Positions 27,212-37,225 of a stretch of DNA of 64,000 nucleotides are shown in pieces. Origin of the DNA: an uncultured bacterium (lineage in GTDB: Bacteria; Myxococcota_A; Polyangia; Polyangiales; Houyiibacteriaceae); NCBI GenBank assembly GCA_938024995.1, contig CALJDU010000014.1:62001-126000 (forward strand), read 5' to 3'. The notes under the pieces are model-generated. The model was not told the DNA's origin and did no database searches. It saw only the letters and a list, made by a program, of their open reading frames with translations. The position numbers were made by a program, and so were the translations under genes. The number at the start of each line of letters is the position of its first letter. Position 1 is the first letter of the stretch.

Positions 27212-30058
27212 ATGCGTACAACTCTCTGCCTTGCTCTCCTTTTCGCGGTCGCCTGCGGGGGTGACGACGATGTCTCGCTCGATGGCGGCGAGGACTCGGG
27301 GACAGACGCGGGGCTCTACGATGGTGGGGTCGACGCCGAAGAAGACGCTGGCGACCTGGACGCGGATCAAGACACCGGCGACGCGGACCTCGACGCGAGC
27401 GACGCGGATCCGGACGCCGACGATGCCGGAGACGCCAGCGTGGATGGCGCGACTGACGCCGATCCAGACGCGGGTGACGTGATGGATCCCGACGCGATGA
27501 CGGACGCCGATCCGGACGCGGGCGACGCGGATCCCGACGCGATGACCGACACGGGTACGCCGGACACTGGCTGCGTGGACGAGGACGGCGACGGGACCTG
27601 CGCGACGGACGACTGTGACGACACCGACCCGCGCATCTTCCCCGGCGTCCCCGAGCGCTGCGACGGCGTCGACCAAGACTGTGACGGCCTCATCGACGAA
27701 GAGCTGCCCACGCGCACCTTCTACGAAGACATCGACGGCGATGGCTACGGAGACGACACCACGAGCGTAGAGGCGTGCGCGCGACCAGACGATCACGTGC
27801 TCCGCGGCGGTGACTGCGACGATGACAGCGCGCTCGCGAGCCCGAGCGTTCCCGAGATCTGCGACGCGATGGACAACGACTGCGACGGGCTCACCGACGA
27901 AGGCGTCCCGACCGAGGAGTACTTCCTGGACGAAGACGGTGACGGCTACGGCAGCAGCACGTCGATCGACGCCTGCACCCGTCCGCGCGGCTACGCCGAC
28001 CGCGACGGCGACTGTGACGACAGCGCGCCCTTGGTTCACCCCGCGGCCGCCGAGCTCTGCGACATGGTGGACAACGACTGCGACACCCGGAGCGACGAGA
28101 GCCTGCTCGCCTACCCGTGGTACCTCGACGCCGATGGCGATGGCTATGGCGACCCGAGCGCGCCGAGCGTCGAGTCATGCGCCCCGCAAGCCGGCCGCAC
28201 GCTTCGCTTGAGCGATTGCGACGACAGCGACGCCTCGGTCCGGCCCGGCGCCGTGGAGCTTTGCGATCGCGTCGACTCCGACTGCAGCACCGGCAGCGGC
28301 GTCGCGTTCGACGAGGACAACGACGGTGACGGTCACGCGCTCCCGAGCGCAGCGTGCACCGGAGGGTTCCCCAAAGACGACTGCGACGACACGACCTCCG
28401 ACCGAACGCCGGGCCGCGCCGAGCGCTGCGACGGCCGCGACAACGATTGCGACGAGATCATCGACGAAGAGCCGATGGGGAGCGGGAGCGTCTATTACGA
28501 AGATCGCGACGGTGACGGGTACGGCGATTCCGCGAGCGCGGTCGAGCTCTGCTCCGGCGCGGTGCCCGCGGGCTACGTGCGACGTGATGGCGACTGCGAC
28601 GACGACGCGAGCGCGGTCTACCCCGGACGCGAAGAGGTCTGCAACGGCATCGACGACGGCTGCAGCGGCGTCGTCGATGACGTGCCCTCGTTCCGCGCGC
28701 CTCCCACCGACAACCCGGTCGGCGTCTGCAACACCCAGAAGCGCTGCATCGGCGGGAGCTGGCAGAACGCCTACGCAATGATCCCAGGCTACGAAGCCGT
28801 CGAGAGCTCCTGCGATGAGCGAGACAACGACTGTGACGATGAGACCGACGAGTCCCTCCTGGTCGAGCGCTACATCGACCGCGATGGCGACGGCTACGGA
28901 GACGATCCGCTCTTCTCGTGCACCCGCTCCGTCGTGAACGTCTGCCCGAGCGCGACCGGCTTCGCGACCGTCCTCGGCGATGTCGATGATGGCGACGCCA
29001 GCGTGAACCCTGGACAGGCGGAGACCTGCAATGGCGTTGACACCGATTCCGACGGCGCGATCGACGAAGGCGACCTGTGCGGTCCCGGCTCCCTCTGCGC
29101 GGCGGGGACCTGCACGCCTTGTAGCTTCCCCCCTGCCATCATGCCGACCGCGGTCACCGGGACAAACGTCTGGTGCCCCGGCGCGCTGACCATCGCGGTC
29201 CCCAGCACGACGGTCATCTTGCCCGACGCGGTCCTCGCGATCGGCGCCGGCAACCGGCTCTTGTTCGACGCTGGCGCGAGCCTCGTGGTCCGCGGCGCGC
29301 TCGAGACCTACGGCACCGCCAGCAGCCCGGTGCGCTTCGACAGCTCGCTCCCGATCCCGACCAACAACAGCTGGAGCGGGATCCGGATCGAGAACACGAC
29401 AGGTGGTCGCGTGAACCTCAACCGCGTGGACGTCCGTCACGCCTCCGGACCGCTCACGCCGACGTGCTGCAGCGGCGCCGCCAGCCGCGTCGCCGACTCG
29501 CTCTTCCGCGACAACGGGCAGGTCTTCGGGAACTACTCCAGCGGACGGATGCAGATCGTGCGAACGCGTTTCGAGGCGAACACCGGGGTCTGCCGCGCGT
29601 ACGAACTGTTCCGAGACTGCGACTTCATCGACAACACCGGGTCACGCGTCTTCGGAGCCGCCACCGTTCGCGGCGGCGAAGTGCGCGGCAACGCGGTCGT
29701 CATGAACAGCGGGAGCGGCAACACCAACATGTGCGACGTCTTGGTCGTCGACAACGACCTGCTCGTCACCTCCAGCCGAGACGGCATCACCGGGCAGCGC
29801 TGCACCTTCGCGGACAACCGCGGACCGCTCACCGGAGGCTCGCGAATCTCGCAATCGAACATTTGTCGCAACGGCGGCGAAGATGTCCGCATCAACAACG
29901 CCACCCATCGCGACTACCGTGAGAACTACTGGTGCGAGACGGACAGCGCAGCGATCGCGGGCCGGATTCATGATGTCAACGACGACCCGCTTCTCGGGCG
30001 CGCGGACTACGAGCCCTTCTTGATGTCGCCCGCGCCCGACGCGCCGGCGATTCCCTGA
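27212..30058 (+). CDS. MopE-repeat (putative metal-binding motif) lipoprotein
   Basis: 948 residues from ATG 27212. The signal MRTTLCLALLFAVACGGDDD has lipobox VAC and an Asp run, then ~100 residues of Asp/Ala-rich tether. Residues ~120-640 hold about eight MopE-type units, each with an EF-hand-like DxDGDGYGD, DCDDxDxxxxPG and ExCDGxDNDCDGxxDE; the type protein is the copper-binding MopE of Methylococcus, but in myxobacteria the units are widespread and probably bind calcium or give rigidity. The C-terminal ~300 residues (VDVRHASGPL, CDFIDNTGS and similar) look like a right-handed beta-helix. Surface location is inferred. Confidence 0.9.
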   Translation: MRTTLCLALLFAVACGGDDDVSLDGGEDSGTDAGLYDGGVDAEEDAGDLDADQDTGDADLDASDADPDADDAGDASVDGATDADPDAGDVMDPDAMTDADPDAGDADPDAMTDTGTPDTGCVDEDGDGTCATDDCDDTDPRIFPGVPERCDGVDQDCDGLIDEELPTRTFYEDIDGDGYGDDTTSVEACARPDDHVLRGGDCDDDSALASPSVPEICDAMDNDCDGLTDEGVPTEEYFLDEDGDGYGSSTSIDACTRPRGYADRDGDCDDSAPLVHPAAAELCDMVDNDCDTRSDESLLAYPWYLDADGDGYGDPSAPSVESCAPQAGRTLRLSDCDDSDASVRPGAVELCDRVDSDCSTGSGVAFDEDNDGDGHALPSAACTGGFPKDDCDDTTSDRTPGRAERCDGRDNDCDEIIDEEPMGSGSVYYEDRDGDGYGDSASAVELCSGAVPAGYVRRDGDCDDDASAVYPGREEVCNGIDDGCSGVVDDVPSFRAPPTDNPVGVCNTQKRCIGGSWQNAYAMIPGYEAVESSCDERDNDCDDETDESLLVERYIDRDGDGYGDDPLFSCTRSVVNVCPSATGFATVLGDVDDGDASVNPGQAETCNGVDTDSDGAIDEGDLCGPGSLCAAGTCTPCSFPPAIMPTAVTGTNVWCPGALTIAVPSTTVILPDAVLAIGAGNRLLFDAGASLVVRGALETYGTASSPVRFDSSLPIPTNNSWSGIRIENTTGGRVNLNRVDVRHASGPLTPTCCSGAASRVADSLFRDNGQVFGNYSSGRMQIVRTRFEANTGVCRAYELFRDCDFIDNTGSRVFGAATVRGGEVRGNAVVMNSGSGNTNMCDVLVVDNDLLVTSSRDGITGQRCTFADNRGPLTGGSRISQSNICRNGGEDVRINNATHRDYRENYWCETDSAAIAGRIHDVNDDPLLGRADYEPFLMSPAPDAPAIP

Positions 30059-30095
30059 CGCGCTCCGGACGCCCGCGCGAGAGGGGCGGCGAGGT

Positions 30096-33000
30096 CTACG
30101 CCTCCGCGTCGCCCGGGTCCGTGATCCAGTTCGTGAAGGGACCGAAGACTCGGCCTCCCACGCGGCGCACGTCCGCGATCACCACATAGAGGCAAGGCAC
30201 GATCACCAAGGTCAGCACCGTCGCGAACGAGAGCCCCCACGCGATCGCGTTCGCCATGGGCGCCAAGAGCGGCGCCCGCGCGCCCGCGATCGCCAAGGGC
30301 ACCAGTCCCGCCACGGTCGTGATGCTGGTCAAAAAGATCGGGCGCAGTCGGAGCTTGCTCGCCTCGACGACCGCCTCCAGCAGCGGCAGACCTTGGCTCC
30401 GTCGCTGGTTGATAAAGTCCACCAGCACGAGCGAGTCGTTCACCACGATCCCGGCTAGGCCCACCACTCCGATCAGCGCGATCATCCCGATCGGCGCGCC
30501 CGTCACGAAGAAGCCGATCACGACGCCGATGAACGAGAGCGGGATCGCGGCCATCACGACGAAGGGCTGCAAGAAGCTCCGGAACTGGGTCGCCAAGATC
30601 GTGAAGATGAGGAGCGCCGCGATCACAAAGGCGTTCGCGAGAGACGTCAGCGACTTGTTCGTCTCCTCGTACTCGCCGCCGAGCTCAAACATGACGTCCG
30701 GGTTGCCATCGATGAGCGGCTGAAGACGCTCGAGGAGCAAGCGGTTCACCTCCGCGCTGGTGGTCGCGCGCTCGTTGATCTGCGAGGTCACCGTGATCAT
30801 GCGCGAGCGATCGCGATGGCGGATCACCGCAGGACCACGACCCTGCTCAATCGTCGCCACGTCTCGCAAAGCCACCAGCGAACCTGCTGGCGTGAGGAGG
30901 TCCAGCGACTCCATCTGCGCCGCGTCCCGCCGCGCGCGTTCCGCCAAGCGCACGGTGATCCCGACCTCGTCATCACCGTCGCGAACCGTCGCGACCGGCG
31001 TCGCGCCAAAAGCGTTCTTGAGCCAGAGCGCGACGAACGCAGGCGTCAGCATGTGCATCGCCGCGCGCTCTTCGTCGACGTGCACCTGGAGCTCGCGTTT
31101 CCCGAGCTCGAAGTTGTGCGCGACGCCGCGGGTCCCAGGGATCGCGCGGGCCTCTCCGACCACCTCTTCCGCGAGCTCGGTCAAGCGATCGAGATCGTCG
31201 CCAAAGATCCGAACCGCGACCGGTGCCCCGCGCGGAGGACCCGGACGAAACTCAAGGACGTCGAGGCTCGCGGGCCCAACCAGGTCATCAAACAGCGCGG
31301 AGGTCGCGTCGAGCAGATCTCTTCCGGCGTGCAACGAAGAGCGCTGGTCCGCGGGTCGCAAGTAGACCGTCACCATCCCCGCGTGATCCCCGCGCTCGAC
31401 CCCGTAGTTGGTCCGGGTCAAACCGCGCGCCGCGACGACCGCTTCGACGTCGTTCCCGCTTCGCTCGGTGAGCGCCAGGAGCCGGTTCTCGATCTCGACC
31501 AGCACCGCGTCGGTCTGCGCTTTGCTCGCGTCGGTCGGGAGCTTCACGCGCACGTCGAACATGTCGACATCTCCGTCCGTGAAGAGGACCACGTCCTTGG
31601 TCTGCGCCGCGAGGGCAACCAAGCCTGCACAGAGCGCGTATGAGACGAGCACGACGACGTAACGCCGGTGGAGCGCGCGGGAGAGGAAGCGCTCATACAC
31701 GCCGTCGACCCGCTCGCCGATCTGTTCCCAACGCTGCCGAAAGGACCGCGCCGACGGCGCCATCGCCGCGCGCTCTCCGCTTCGCTCCTGAGCCACTGCG
31801 CGGTTCTTCGGCTGCTCCGTCTTCCTCGTCACCCGACCGAAGTCCGCCATATGACTCGGCAGCACGAAGAACGCTTCGATGAGCGACGCGACCAACGACG
31901 CCACCACGACCTTCGGGATGATCGCGAAGAACTTCCCGAGCGTGCCGGTCATCAAGAGCATCGGGAGGAACGCCGCGCAGGTCGTCGCGGTGGACGAGAT
32001 GACCGGCCAGAACACTTCCGACGCACCGACGATCGCCGCGCGCCGCCGCGACATGCCCTCCTCCATGTGCCGGTAGATGTTCTCGATAATGATGATCGCG
32101 TCATCGACCACGATGCCCAGACATAGGATGAGCGCGAGCAGCGAGATCACGTTGATCGTGATCCCCATCGCGTCCATCGCCAGGAGCGCGCCCGCGATCG
32201 CGACCGGCAAGCCGAGCGCCGCCATGGTCGCGTTCCGGCCACCCACGAAGAACCACAAGAGCGCGAGCACCAGCACGAGACCGGCCGCCATGTTTTCGTA
32301 GAGGGTCGAGAGCGAGCGCTCTACCTGGTGCGCGGCGTCGCCGAACACCTCGGCCGTCACTCCGTCCGGCACGTCGAGGTTCTCAAAGAGCGCGCGCACG
32401 TCTGCGCTGATCTTGACGCTGTCGGCCTGCGCTTCTTTGCGAACCAACAAGAGCACGCCCGGCTCTCCGTTGATGCGACCCGTGAGACGCGCCGGCGCAA
32501 AGCCCTCGCGTACATCCGCGACATCACGAACGCGCACGACCCCGCCTGCCGGATCGGGCCGGACCACCACGTCCTGAATCTCGCCGGCGCTACGCACCTG
32601 CGTCATCCCGCGGACCAAACGCGCGCTCTCGGTGCCGAGCGTTCCCGCCGGGATGTTCTGCGCGCGAACCCGCAGCGCGTCGGCCACCGCGCTCAGCGGG
32701 ACGCCGAAGGCCGCGAGTCGATCGGGGTCCACGTCGACCGCGATCTCGCGCTCACGCACTCCGTTCCGGCTCACGCTCGCGACGCCGTCCACGGCGTCAA
32801 CTTGGTCAGCCAGGTCGAGACCGAAACGACGCAAGACGCGTTCTGGAACGTCACCGCGCACCGCGATCGCGAGCGTGGGAATGTTCACGGCAAACGACGA
32901 TACCTGCGGACGCTCCGCGCCGGTCGGCACGGTCACGCGCGCGACCTCGTTCGAGATCTCGATGACCTTGCGATCGGTGTCCTCGATCTCGGGCTCCATC

Positions 33001-33401
33001 TGCACGAAGAGCAGCGAGATCCCTTCGCGTGACGCGCTCCAGATCACGTTCAGCCCGTCGACATTGGCGACCGCGTTCTCGACCGGGATGCTGATGAGCT
33101 GCTCTATCTCTTCAGGTGACGCGCCCGGCATCACGGTCGCGATGCTGCACCAGCCCGTCGGGATCTCGGGGAGCGATTCGCGGGTCATCCCATTCATCGC
33201 GAACACGCCCATGATCACCATCGAGAGCGCGACCAGGTTCACGAGCACGGGCTGGCTCACGGCGAAGCGAGCGAGCGCTCCGGCGGATCCTGCTTCTGCT
33301 TCCGCGGCGGCTTGGGGCGACGGACGCATGGGCTCTCCCTTGGGTTCTCCCTCAAGGTCCGGTTCCGGTTCCCTCTCGTCCGGTGCCTCTTGTTCGCTCA
33401 C
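30096..33401 (-). CDS. RND efflux pump inner-membrane subunit (HAE1/AcrB type)
   Basis: 1101 residues, within the usual 1020-1100. It has an N-terminal ~45-residue acidic extension before the first helix (PVLVNLVALSMVIMGVFAM), the two large periplasmic loops, and the TM4 proton-relay phrase LGIVVDDAIIIIENI with paired Asp. The C-terminal half repeats the fold (SFIGVVIGFFVTGAPIGMIALIGVVGLAGIVVNDSLVLVDFIN). It would export amphiphilic or toxic compounds using proton motive force. It overlaps the adaptor gene by 4 bases; no outer-membrane factor gene is seen in the window, so TolC must come from elsewhere. Confidence 0.96.
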   Translation of the reverse strand: MSEQEAPDEREPEPDLEGEPKGEPMRPSPQAAAEAEAGSAGALARFAVSQPVLVNLVALSMVIMGVFAMNGMTRESLPEIPTGWCSIATVMPGASPEEIEQLISIPVENAVANVDGLNVIWSASREGISLLFVQMEPEIEDTDRKVIEISNEVARVTVPTGAERPQVSSFAVNIPTLAIAVRGDVPERVLRRFGLDLADQVDAVDGVASVSRNGVREREIAVDVDPDRLAAFGVPLSAVADALRVRAQNIPAGTLGTESARLVRGMTQVRSAGEIQDVVVRPDPAGGVVRVRDVADVREGFAPARLTGRINGEPGVLLLVRKEAQADSVKISADVRALFENLDVPDGVTAEVFGDAAHQVERSLSTLYENMAAGLVLVLALLWFFVGGRNATMAALGLPVAIAGALLAMDAMGITINVISLLALILCLGIVVDDAIIIIENIYRHMEEGMSRRRAAIVGASEVFWPVISSTATTCAAFLPMLLMTGTLGKFFAIIPKVVVASLVASLIEAFFVLPSHMADFGRVTRKTEQPKNRAVAQERSGERAAMAPSARSFRQRWEQIGERVDGVYERFLSRALHRRYVVVLVSYALCAGLVALAAQTKDVVLFTDGDVDMFDVRVKLPTDASKAQTDAVLVEIENRLLALTERSGNDVEAVVAARGLTRTNYGVERGDHAGMVTVYLRPADQRSSLHAGRDLLDATSALFDDLVGPASLDVLEFRPGPPRGAPVAVRIFGDDLDRLTELAEEVVGEARAIPGTRGVAHNFELGKRELQVHVDEERAAMHMLTPAFVALWLKNAFGATPVATVRDGDDEVGITVRLAERARRDAAQMESLDLLTPAGSLVALRDVATIEQGRGPAVIRHRDRSRMITVTSQINERATTSAEVNRLLLERLQPLIDGNPDVMFELGGEYEETNKSLTSLANAFVIAALLIFTILATQFRSFLQPFVVMAAIPLSFIGVVIGFFVTGAPIGMIALIGVVGLAGIVVNDSLVLVDFINQRRSQGLPLLEAVVEASKLRLRPIFLTSITTVAGLVPLAIAGARAPLLAPMANAIAWGLSFATVLTLVIVPCLYVVIADVRRVGGRVFGPFTNWITDPGDAEA

Positions 33402-34534
33402 GGCGTCTCGACCGCGGCCGGCTCGGCCTCGCGCGCTTCGTCCTCGCCACCGTTCTGCGCCAGGGGCGCGACCACGTGGACCGCGCGTTCGTGAACCACG
33501 CGATCCAGCCCAGCGACGATCACGCGCGCTCCCTCTTCCACGCCATCCGTCAAAAACGCTTCGCCGTTTCGGACGCGCGAGACCGAGACGACGCGGCGCT
33601 GCGCGAGCGAGTCTTCGCCGACCACGTAGACGTACTGCTGCCCGAAGCGCTCGAAGACCGCGGCGTCCGAGATCACTTGCTCGACCCGCGGCGGGCCGGT
33701 CTCGACCACGAAGCGCCCCATCAAGCCCGGCCGCAAAAGCTTCGAGGGGTCTTCGATCGAGAGCTCCACGGGGAGACGACGCGTGCGGGGATCGATCACT
33801 TCCGAGACGCGGATCACGCGCGCTTGAAAGGTCTCTCCCGCGCGCGCGTGAACGGTCACCTGGGCCCGCGCGCCGACCGGGACGTCGAGCGCGTCGCGCG
33901 GATCGAGCATCACGTTCGCCTCGAGCTCAGTCGCGTCGACGATCGTGACGAGCGGCGCGCCGGGAGCGACGAACTCTCCGACCTCCACCGTGCGATGGAT
34001 GAGCGTTCCGGAGAAGGGCGCGCGCAGCTCCGCGTCGGTCAGCCCGCGGCGCGTCACCCCGGTCTGCGCACGCGCCGCGCGAACGGCCGCGCGCGCCAGT
34101 CGCTCCGCGTCCCGTGCGTCGTCCAAGCTCCCCGTCGCGGCTCCGCCCGCGGCCACCAAGCGCTCGGCGCGCGTACGTTGTCGCGCGGCTTGATCCAAAC
34201 GCGCGCGCGCCTGACCCACGTTGGCGTTCGCCGCCCTCAGCGCGGCTTCCGTGCGCCCACCGTCGAGGCGCGCGATCACATCGCCCAGCTCCACGTGATC
34301 GCCTGGCTCTTTCAAAAGCTCAGTCACGCGGCCGGGCGCCTCTGCGCGCAGGGTCGCGGTGCGGGTCGCGCGGATCTCCGCGATCGCTTCGGCGGTCGGT
34401 GTCACCTCACGGCGCTCCACTTCGGCCACCCGAACCGGAGGAGGAGGGGCGGCCTCGGCGGTCGCCTCTTCGTCCTTCTCGCACCCTGAGAGGAGCGCCA
34501 GCGCGGCCAGGACGAAAGCGAAACGCATGCGCAT
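33398..34534 (-). CDS. RND periplasmic adaptor (HlyD/AcrA-type membrane fusion protein)
   Basis: 378 residues. Lipoprotein signal with LLSGC followed by Glu/Asp. Lipoyl-like half-motifs (VELGDVIARLDGGRTEAAL and LRAPFSGTLIHRTVEVGEFVAPGAPLVTI) bracket an alpha-helical hairpin (~residues 85-150, Ala/Arg-rich); the beta-barrel and membrane-proximal domains follow. It bridges the RND pump to an outer-membrane channel. It is first in the two-gene operon, stop and start overlapping as ATGA. Codons 1 and 3 are both Met; either could start. Confidence 0.95.
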   Translation of the reverse strand: MRMRFAFVLAALALLSGCEKDEEATAEAAPPPPVRVAEVERREVTPTAEAIAEIRATRTATLRAEAPGRVTELLKEPGDHVELGDVIARLDGGRTEAALRAANANVGQARARLDQAARQRTRAERLVAAGGAATGSLDDARDAERLARAAVRAARAQTGVTRRGLTDAELRAPFSGTLIHRTVEVGEFVAPGAPLVTIVDATELEANVMLDPRDALDVPVGARAQVTVHARAGETFQARVIRVSEVIDPRTRRLPVELSIEDPSKLLRPGLMGRFVVETGPPRVEQVISDAAVFERFGQQYVYVVGEDSLAQRRVVSVSRVRNGEAFLTDGVEEGARVIVAGLDRVVHERAVHVVAPLAQNGGEDEAREAEPAAVETP

Positions 34535-34679
34535 TGCACAGACCTAGAAACATCAGGCCACCGATGCAAGTGAACATGCGGTTTTGTGCGGCTCTAACTT
34601 ACGGCGGGAGTCTCCAAGATCTCCGCCGCGATGGGATGTTGTGCCTCGTGATGGGGGTGGTTACTCAAGGCCAAGAGCC

Positions 34680-35609
34680 ATGGACGACACGACCCTCATT
34701 TTCGAGTCGGTGCACGGGAGCCAGGCCTACGGTCTCGCGAGGGAAGGCTCCGACCTGGATCTCAAAGGCGTGATCGTGGGTCCCGCCCACTGGTACTTCG
34801 GGTTCCGTCCCGCGCCGGAGCAGGTCGAGCTGCACGCGGACCACTTTCGGTTCGAGGTCCGGAAGTTCTTCCGGCTCCTCGCGAACGCCAACCCAACCAT
34901 TCTCGAGCTGCTCTTCACGGACGAGTCGGACCACCACGTCTGCACGCCCGCGGGTTGCCGCATGCTCGATGTGCGCGAGAAGTTTTTGACCAAGCGCGTC
35001 GGGCAAACGTTCGGCGGCTACGCGATGGGTCAGCTCAAGCGCATCAAGACGCATCGTCGCTGGCTCCTCGATCCGCCCAAGAGCGCGCCTACCCGTGAAG
35101 CGTTCTCGCTCCCTGAGCGTCGCGTGATCCCGAAAGACCAGCTCGGCGCCGCGGAGACCTTGATTGAGCAAGGCAAGCTCGCCGAGGCCGACGTGTCGAC
35201 CAACTTCTTGGAAGTGCTCGGCCGGGAGAAGCGCTACAAGGCCGCACGCGCGGAGTGGCAGCAGTTCAACCAGTGGAAGAAGAACCGCAACGAGAAGCGC
35301 GCGGCGCTCGAGGCCAAGCACGGCTACGACACCAAGCACGCCATGCACTTGGTCCGCTTGCTCCGTATGGGCCACGAGATCTTGTCGGGACGCGGCGTGA
35401 TCGTGAAGCGACCCGACCGTGACGATCTGCTCGCGGTACGCGACGGCGCGTGGAGCTATGACCAGCTCATCACGCACGCGGAAGAAAAGATGAAAGCGAT
35501 CGGCGAGGCGAAGAAGACGTCTGCCTTACCTGATGATCCCGATGAAGCCGCGCTCGAAGCGCTCTGCGTGTCGATCGTGCAAGAGGTTCTCCTCGCTCGA
35601 CGATCTTGA
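34680..35609 (+). CDS. RlaP-like DNA polymerase beta superfamily nucleotidyltransferase
   Basis: 309 residues from ATG 34680. The nucleotidyltransferase signature is GSQAYGL followed by SDLDLKG: Gly13-Ser14 and metal-binding Asp25 and Asp27. The helical body and length match the COG3541/PF10127 family (RlaP, RNA-repair-associated nucleotidyltransferase; formerly YcgL-like). Such enzymes transfer NMPs to RNA or protein ends; the substrate is not known here. A second member of the family follows 13 bases after the stop. No RNA ligase or kinase gene is adjacent. Confidence 0.88.
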   Translation: MDDTTLIFESVHGSQAYGLAREGSDLDLKGVIVGPAHWYFGFRPAPEQVELHADHFRFEVRKFFRLLANANPTILELLFTDESDHHVCTPAGCRMLDVREKFLTKRVGQTFGGYAMGQLKRIKTHRRWLLDPPKSAPTREAFSLPERRVIPKDQLGAAETLIEQGKLAEADVSTNFLEVLGREKRYKAARAEWQQFNQWKKNRNEKRAALEAKHGYDTKHAMHLVRLLRMGHEILSGRGVIVKRPDRDDLLAVRDGAWSYDQLITHAEEKMKAIGEAKKTSALPDDPDEAALEALCVSIVQEVLLARRS

Positions 35610-35622
35610 AAGAACACATCTC

Positions 35623-36417
35623 ATGACCTCCCTGAAAATCCCGAGCCTGGGCGCGCTCGTTCCAGACATCGCGAAGGGCCGGCGCTTCCTCGAAGCCAAC
35701 CCGCCGCGCGGACGCGTGCTCCTCGTCGGCGTCACCGGCGCGCACACCTACGGTTTCCCATCGGCGGACAGCGACCTCGATCTCAAGGGGATCCACATCG
35801 CGCCGACCGCGGCGTTCCTCGGGCTCGGTACGCCGCACGAGACCCACGACAAGCTCGAGATCTTTGAAGACCTCGAGTGCGATCTAACGACCCACGAAGC
35901 GCGCAAAGCGCTCAAGCTCCTCTTCAGCGGCAACGGCAACATGCTCGAGCGGATCTTGTCGCCGTTTCAGTTGGTCGAGAGCGACGCGCTCGAAGCGCTC
36001 CAAGCGATCGCGAAGAAGGCGATCAGCAAGCGCTTCGTCTCGCACTACCGCGGCTTCTTCAAAGGCATGCAGCGCGAGCACGGCATCCGCGGCACGACCA
36101 AGACGATGCTTTACTCGCTCCGCGTTCCGCTCACCGGCGCGCACCTGCTCAAGACTGGCGAGCTCTGCGCAGACGTTCGCGCGATGGGACCCGAGTACGG
36201 CTTTGGCGAGCTGGTGGACGCGCTGGTGAGCGAGAAGCGAAACGGCGAAGAGAAGGGGAAGATCTCGCCCGCGCTGGACGAACGAGGACGCGCCGCGTGG
36301 AGCGCGCTCGAAACGTTGCTGGACGAAACGCTCGCGAGCTCCGCGTTGCCGAGTGAGCCTGAGAACGTGACCGAAGCGGGCGAGTGGCTGACGAAGCTGA
36401 GGCTCGCCTCGCTCTGA
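35623..36417 (+). CDS. Second RlaP-like nucleotidyltransferase (paralogue)
   Basis: 264 residues from ATG 35623. The signature reads GAHTYGF then SDLDLKG, with Asp51 and Asp53; the Ser of the Gly-Ser pair is Ala40. It is clearly related to the preceding gene (same YGx6SDLDLKGI/V pattern and LERILSP resembling LELLFTD) but shorter and lacks the charged insertion around residues 170-210 of its neighbour. The two are co-transcribed and end at a strong terminator, which points to a heteromeric or two-step activity rather than simple redundancy. Confidence 0.88.
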   Translation: MTSLKIPSLGALVPDIAKGRRFLEANPPRGRVLLVGVTGAHTYGFPSADSDLDLKGIHIAPTAAFLGLGTPHETHDKLEIFEDLECDLTTHEARKALKLLFSGNGNMLERILSPFQLVESDALEALQAIAKKAISKRFVSHYRGFFKGMQREHGIRGTTKTMLYSLRVPLTGAHLLKTGELCADVRAMGPEYGFGELVDALVSEKRNGEEKGKISPALDERGRAAWSALETLLDETLASSALPSEPENVTEAGEWLTKLRLASL

Positions 36418-36463
36418 TCTACGCGAGTACTCCTCTTCAGGAAGAGCCACCCGAGTGTCCGAC

Positions 36464-36500
36464 ACGCGCGCCGTCCAACGGTCACGGCGCGCGTTTGTTT
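36464..36500 (+). terminator. Intrinsic terminator of the nucleotidyltransferase operon
   Basis: Perfect 11-base inverted repeat ACGCGCGCCGT (36464-36474) and ACGGCGCGCGT (36484-36494) with a 9-base loop, followed by TTTGTTT. It lies 47 bases after the second nucleotidyltransferase. Confidence 0.88.
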
Positions 36501-36610
36501 GCGACATGCTGACGCTTGAGTTCTTCGGGGAGCTGACGCGCGACGGCGAGACGCGAGAGATCGTCGGGACGGTCGAGCTCGCGCGGATAGCGTTGTCGCA
36601 TTCGGTAGCG

Positions 36611-37225
36611 CTATCGCGCGCGCAGCACTTCGCGTAGCCGTGAAAACGCGCGGGCGCGATGATCGATCTTCGCCTGCTCGGCTTCGGCCATCTCCGCATA
36701 CGTTTTGCCGCCGCCGTCGTCAGGCGCGAAACACGGCATGAACCCGTACGCGCGCGCTCCCCGAGGCGGCCAGACCAGCGTCCCAGGAGCGACCCCTTCG
36801 GCGCTCACCGTGCTGCTCGACATGCTGCTGCCTCCCGGCCACGCGATCACGAGAGCACAGACAAACGCCGCGCGGTGATCTTTGCCCTTGAGCGCTTCGT
36901 GAACGCTTCGCCTCGCTTTGCTCCAGTCGCGCGTCCCATCGGGCCGCTCGGCCCAGCGCGCCGTGAAGATCCCTGGCGCGCCGTCGAGCGCGGGGATCAC
37001 CACGCCGCTGTCATCGGCGAGCGCCGGCATCCCGGTCGCCTCTGCGCCCGCGCGGGCTTTGATGGTCGCGTTCTCGATGAAGGTGAAGCCGTCTTCGACC
37101 GGTTCCGGGAGCGCGCGGTCGCCGGCGGACTCGAGCAACGGAACGAAGTCGCCCAGCAACACGCGGAGCTCACGGAGCTTGCCCGCGTTATGGGTCATCA
37201 AGAGGAGGCGGTCCGGCCAGCGCAT
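36611..37225 (-). CDS. rdgB: XTP/dITP diphosphatase (RdgB/HAM1)
   Basis: 204 residues from ATG 37225. Family motifs are present: LMTHNAGKLRELRVLL at the start, FIENATIKARAGA, the active-site ADDSGVVIPALDGAPGIFTARWA, and a C-terminal KIDHRARAFSRL. It hydrolyses non-canonical purine nucleoside triphosphates to monophosphates, keeping them out of nucleic acids. Its ATG overlaps the stop of the upstream ArsA-like gene (TGATG), so it is the last gene of a three-gene operon. The longer frame upstream lies inside that gene and is not used. Confidence 0.94.
   Translation of the reverse strand: MRWPDRLLLMTHNAGKLRELRVLLGDFVPLLESAGDRALPEPVEDGFTFIENATIKARAGAEATGMPALADDSGVVIPALDGAPGIFTARWAERPDGTRDWSKARRSVHEALKGKDHRAAFVCALVIAWPGGSSMSSSTVSAEGVAPGTLVWPPRGARAYGFMPCFAPDDGGGKTYAEMAEAEQAKIDHRARAFSRLREVLRAR

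Noticed and set aside
36455-36637. 60-residue plus-strand ORF after the nucleotidyltransferases
   Set aside because: Contains the strong terminator hairpin and overlaps the rdgB end; no ribosome-binding site or recognisable sequence.
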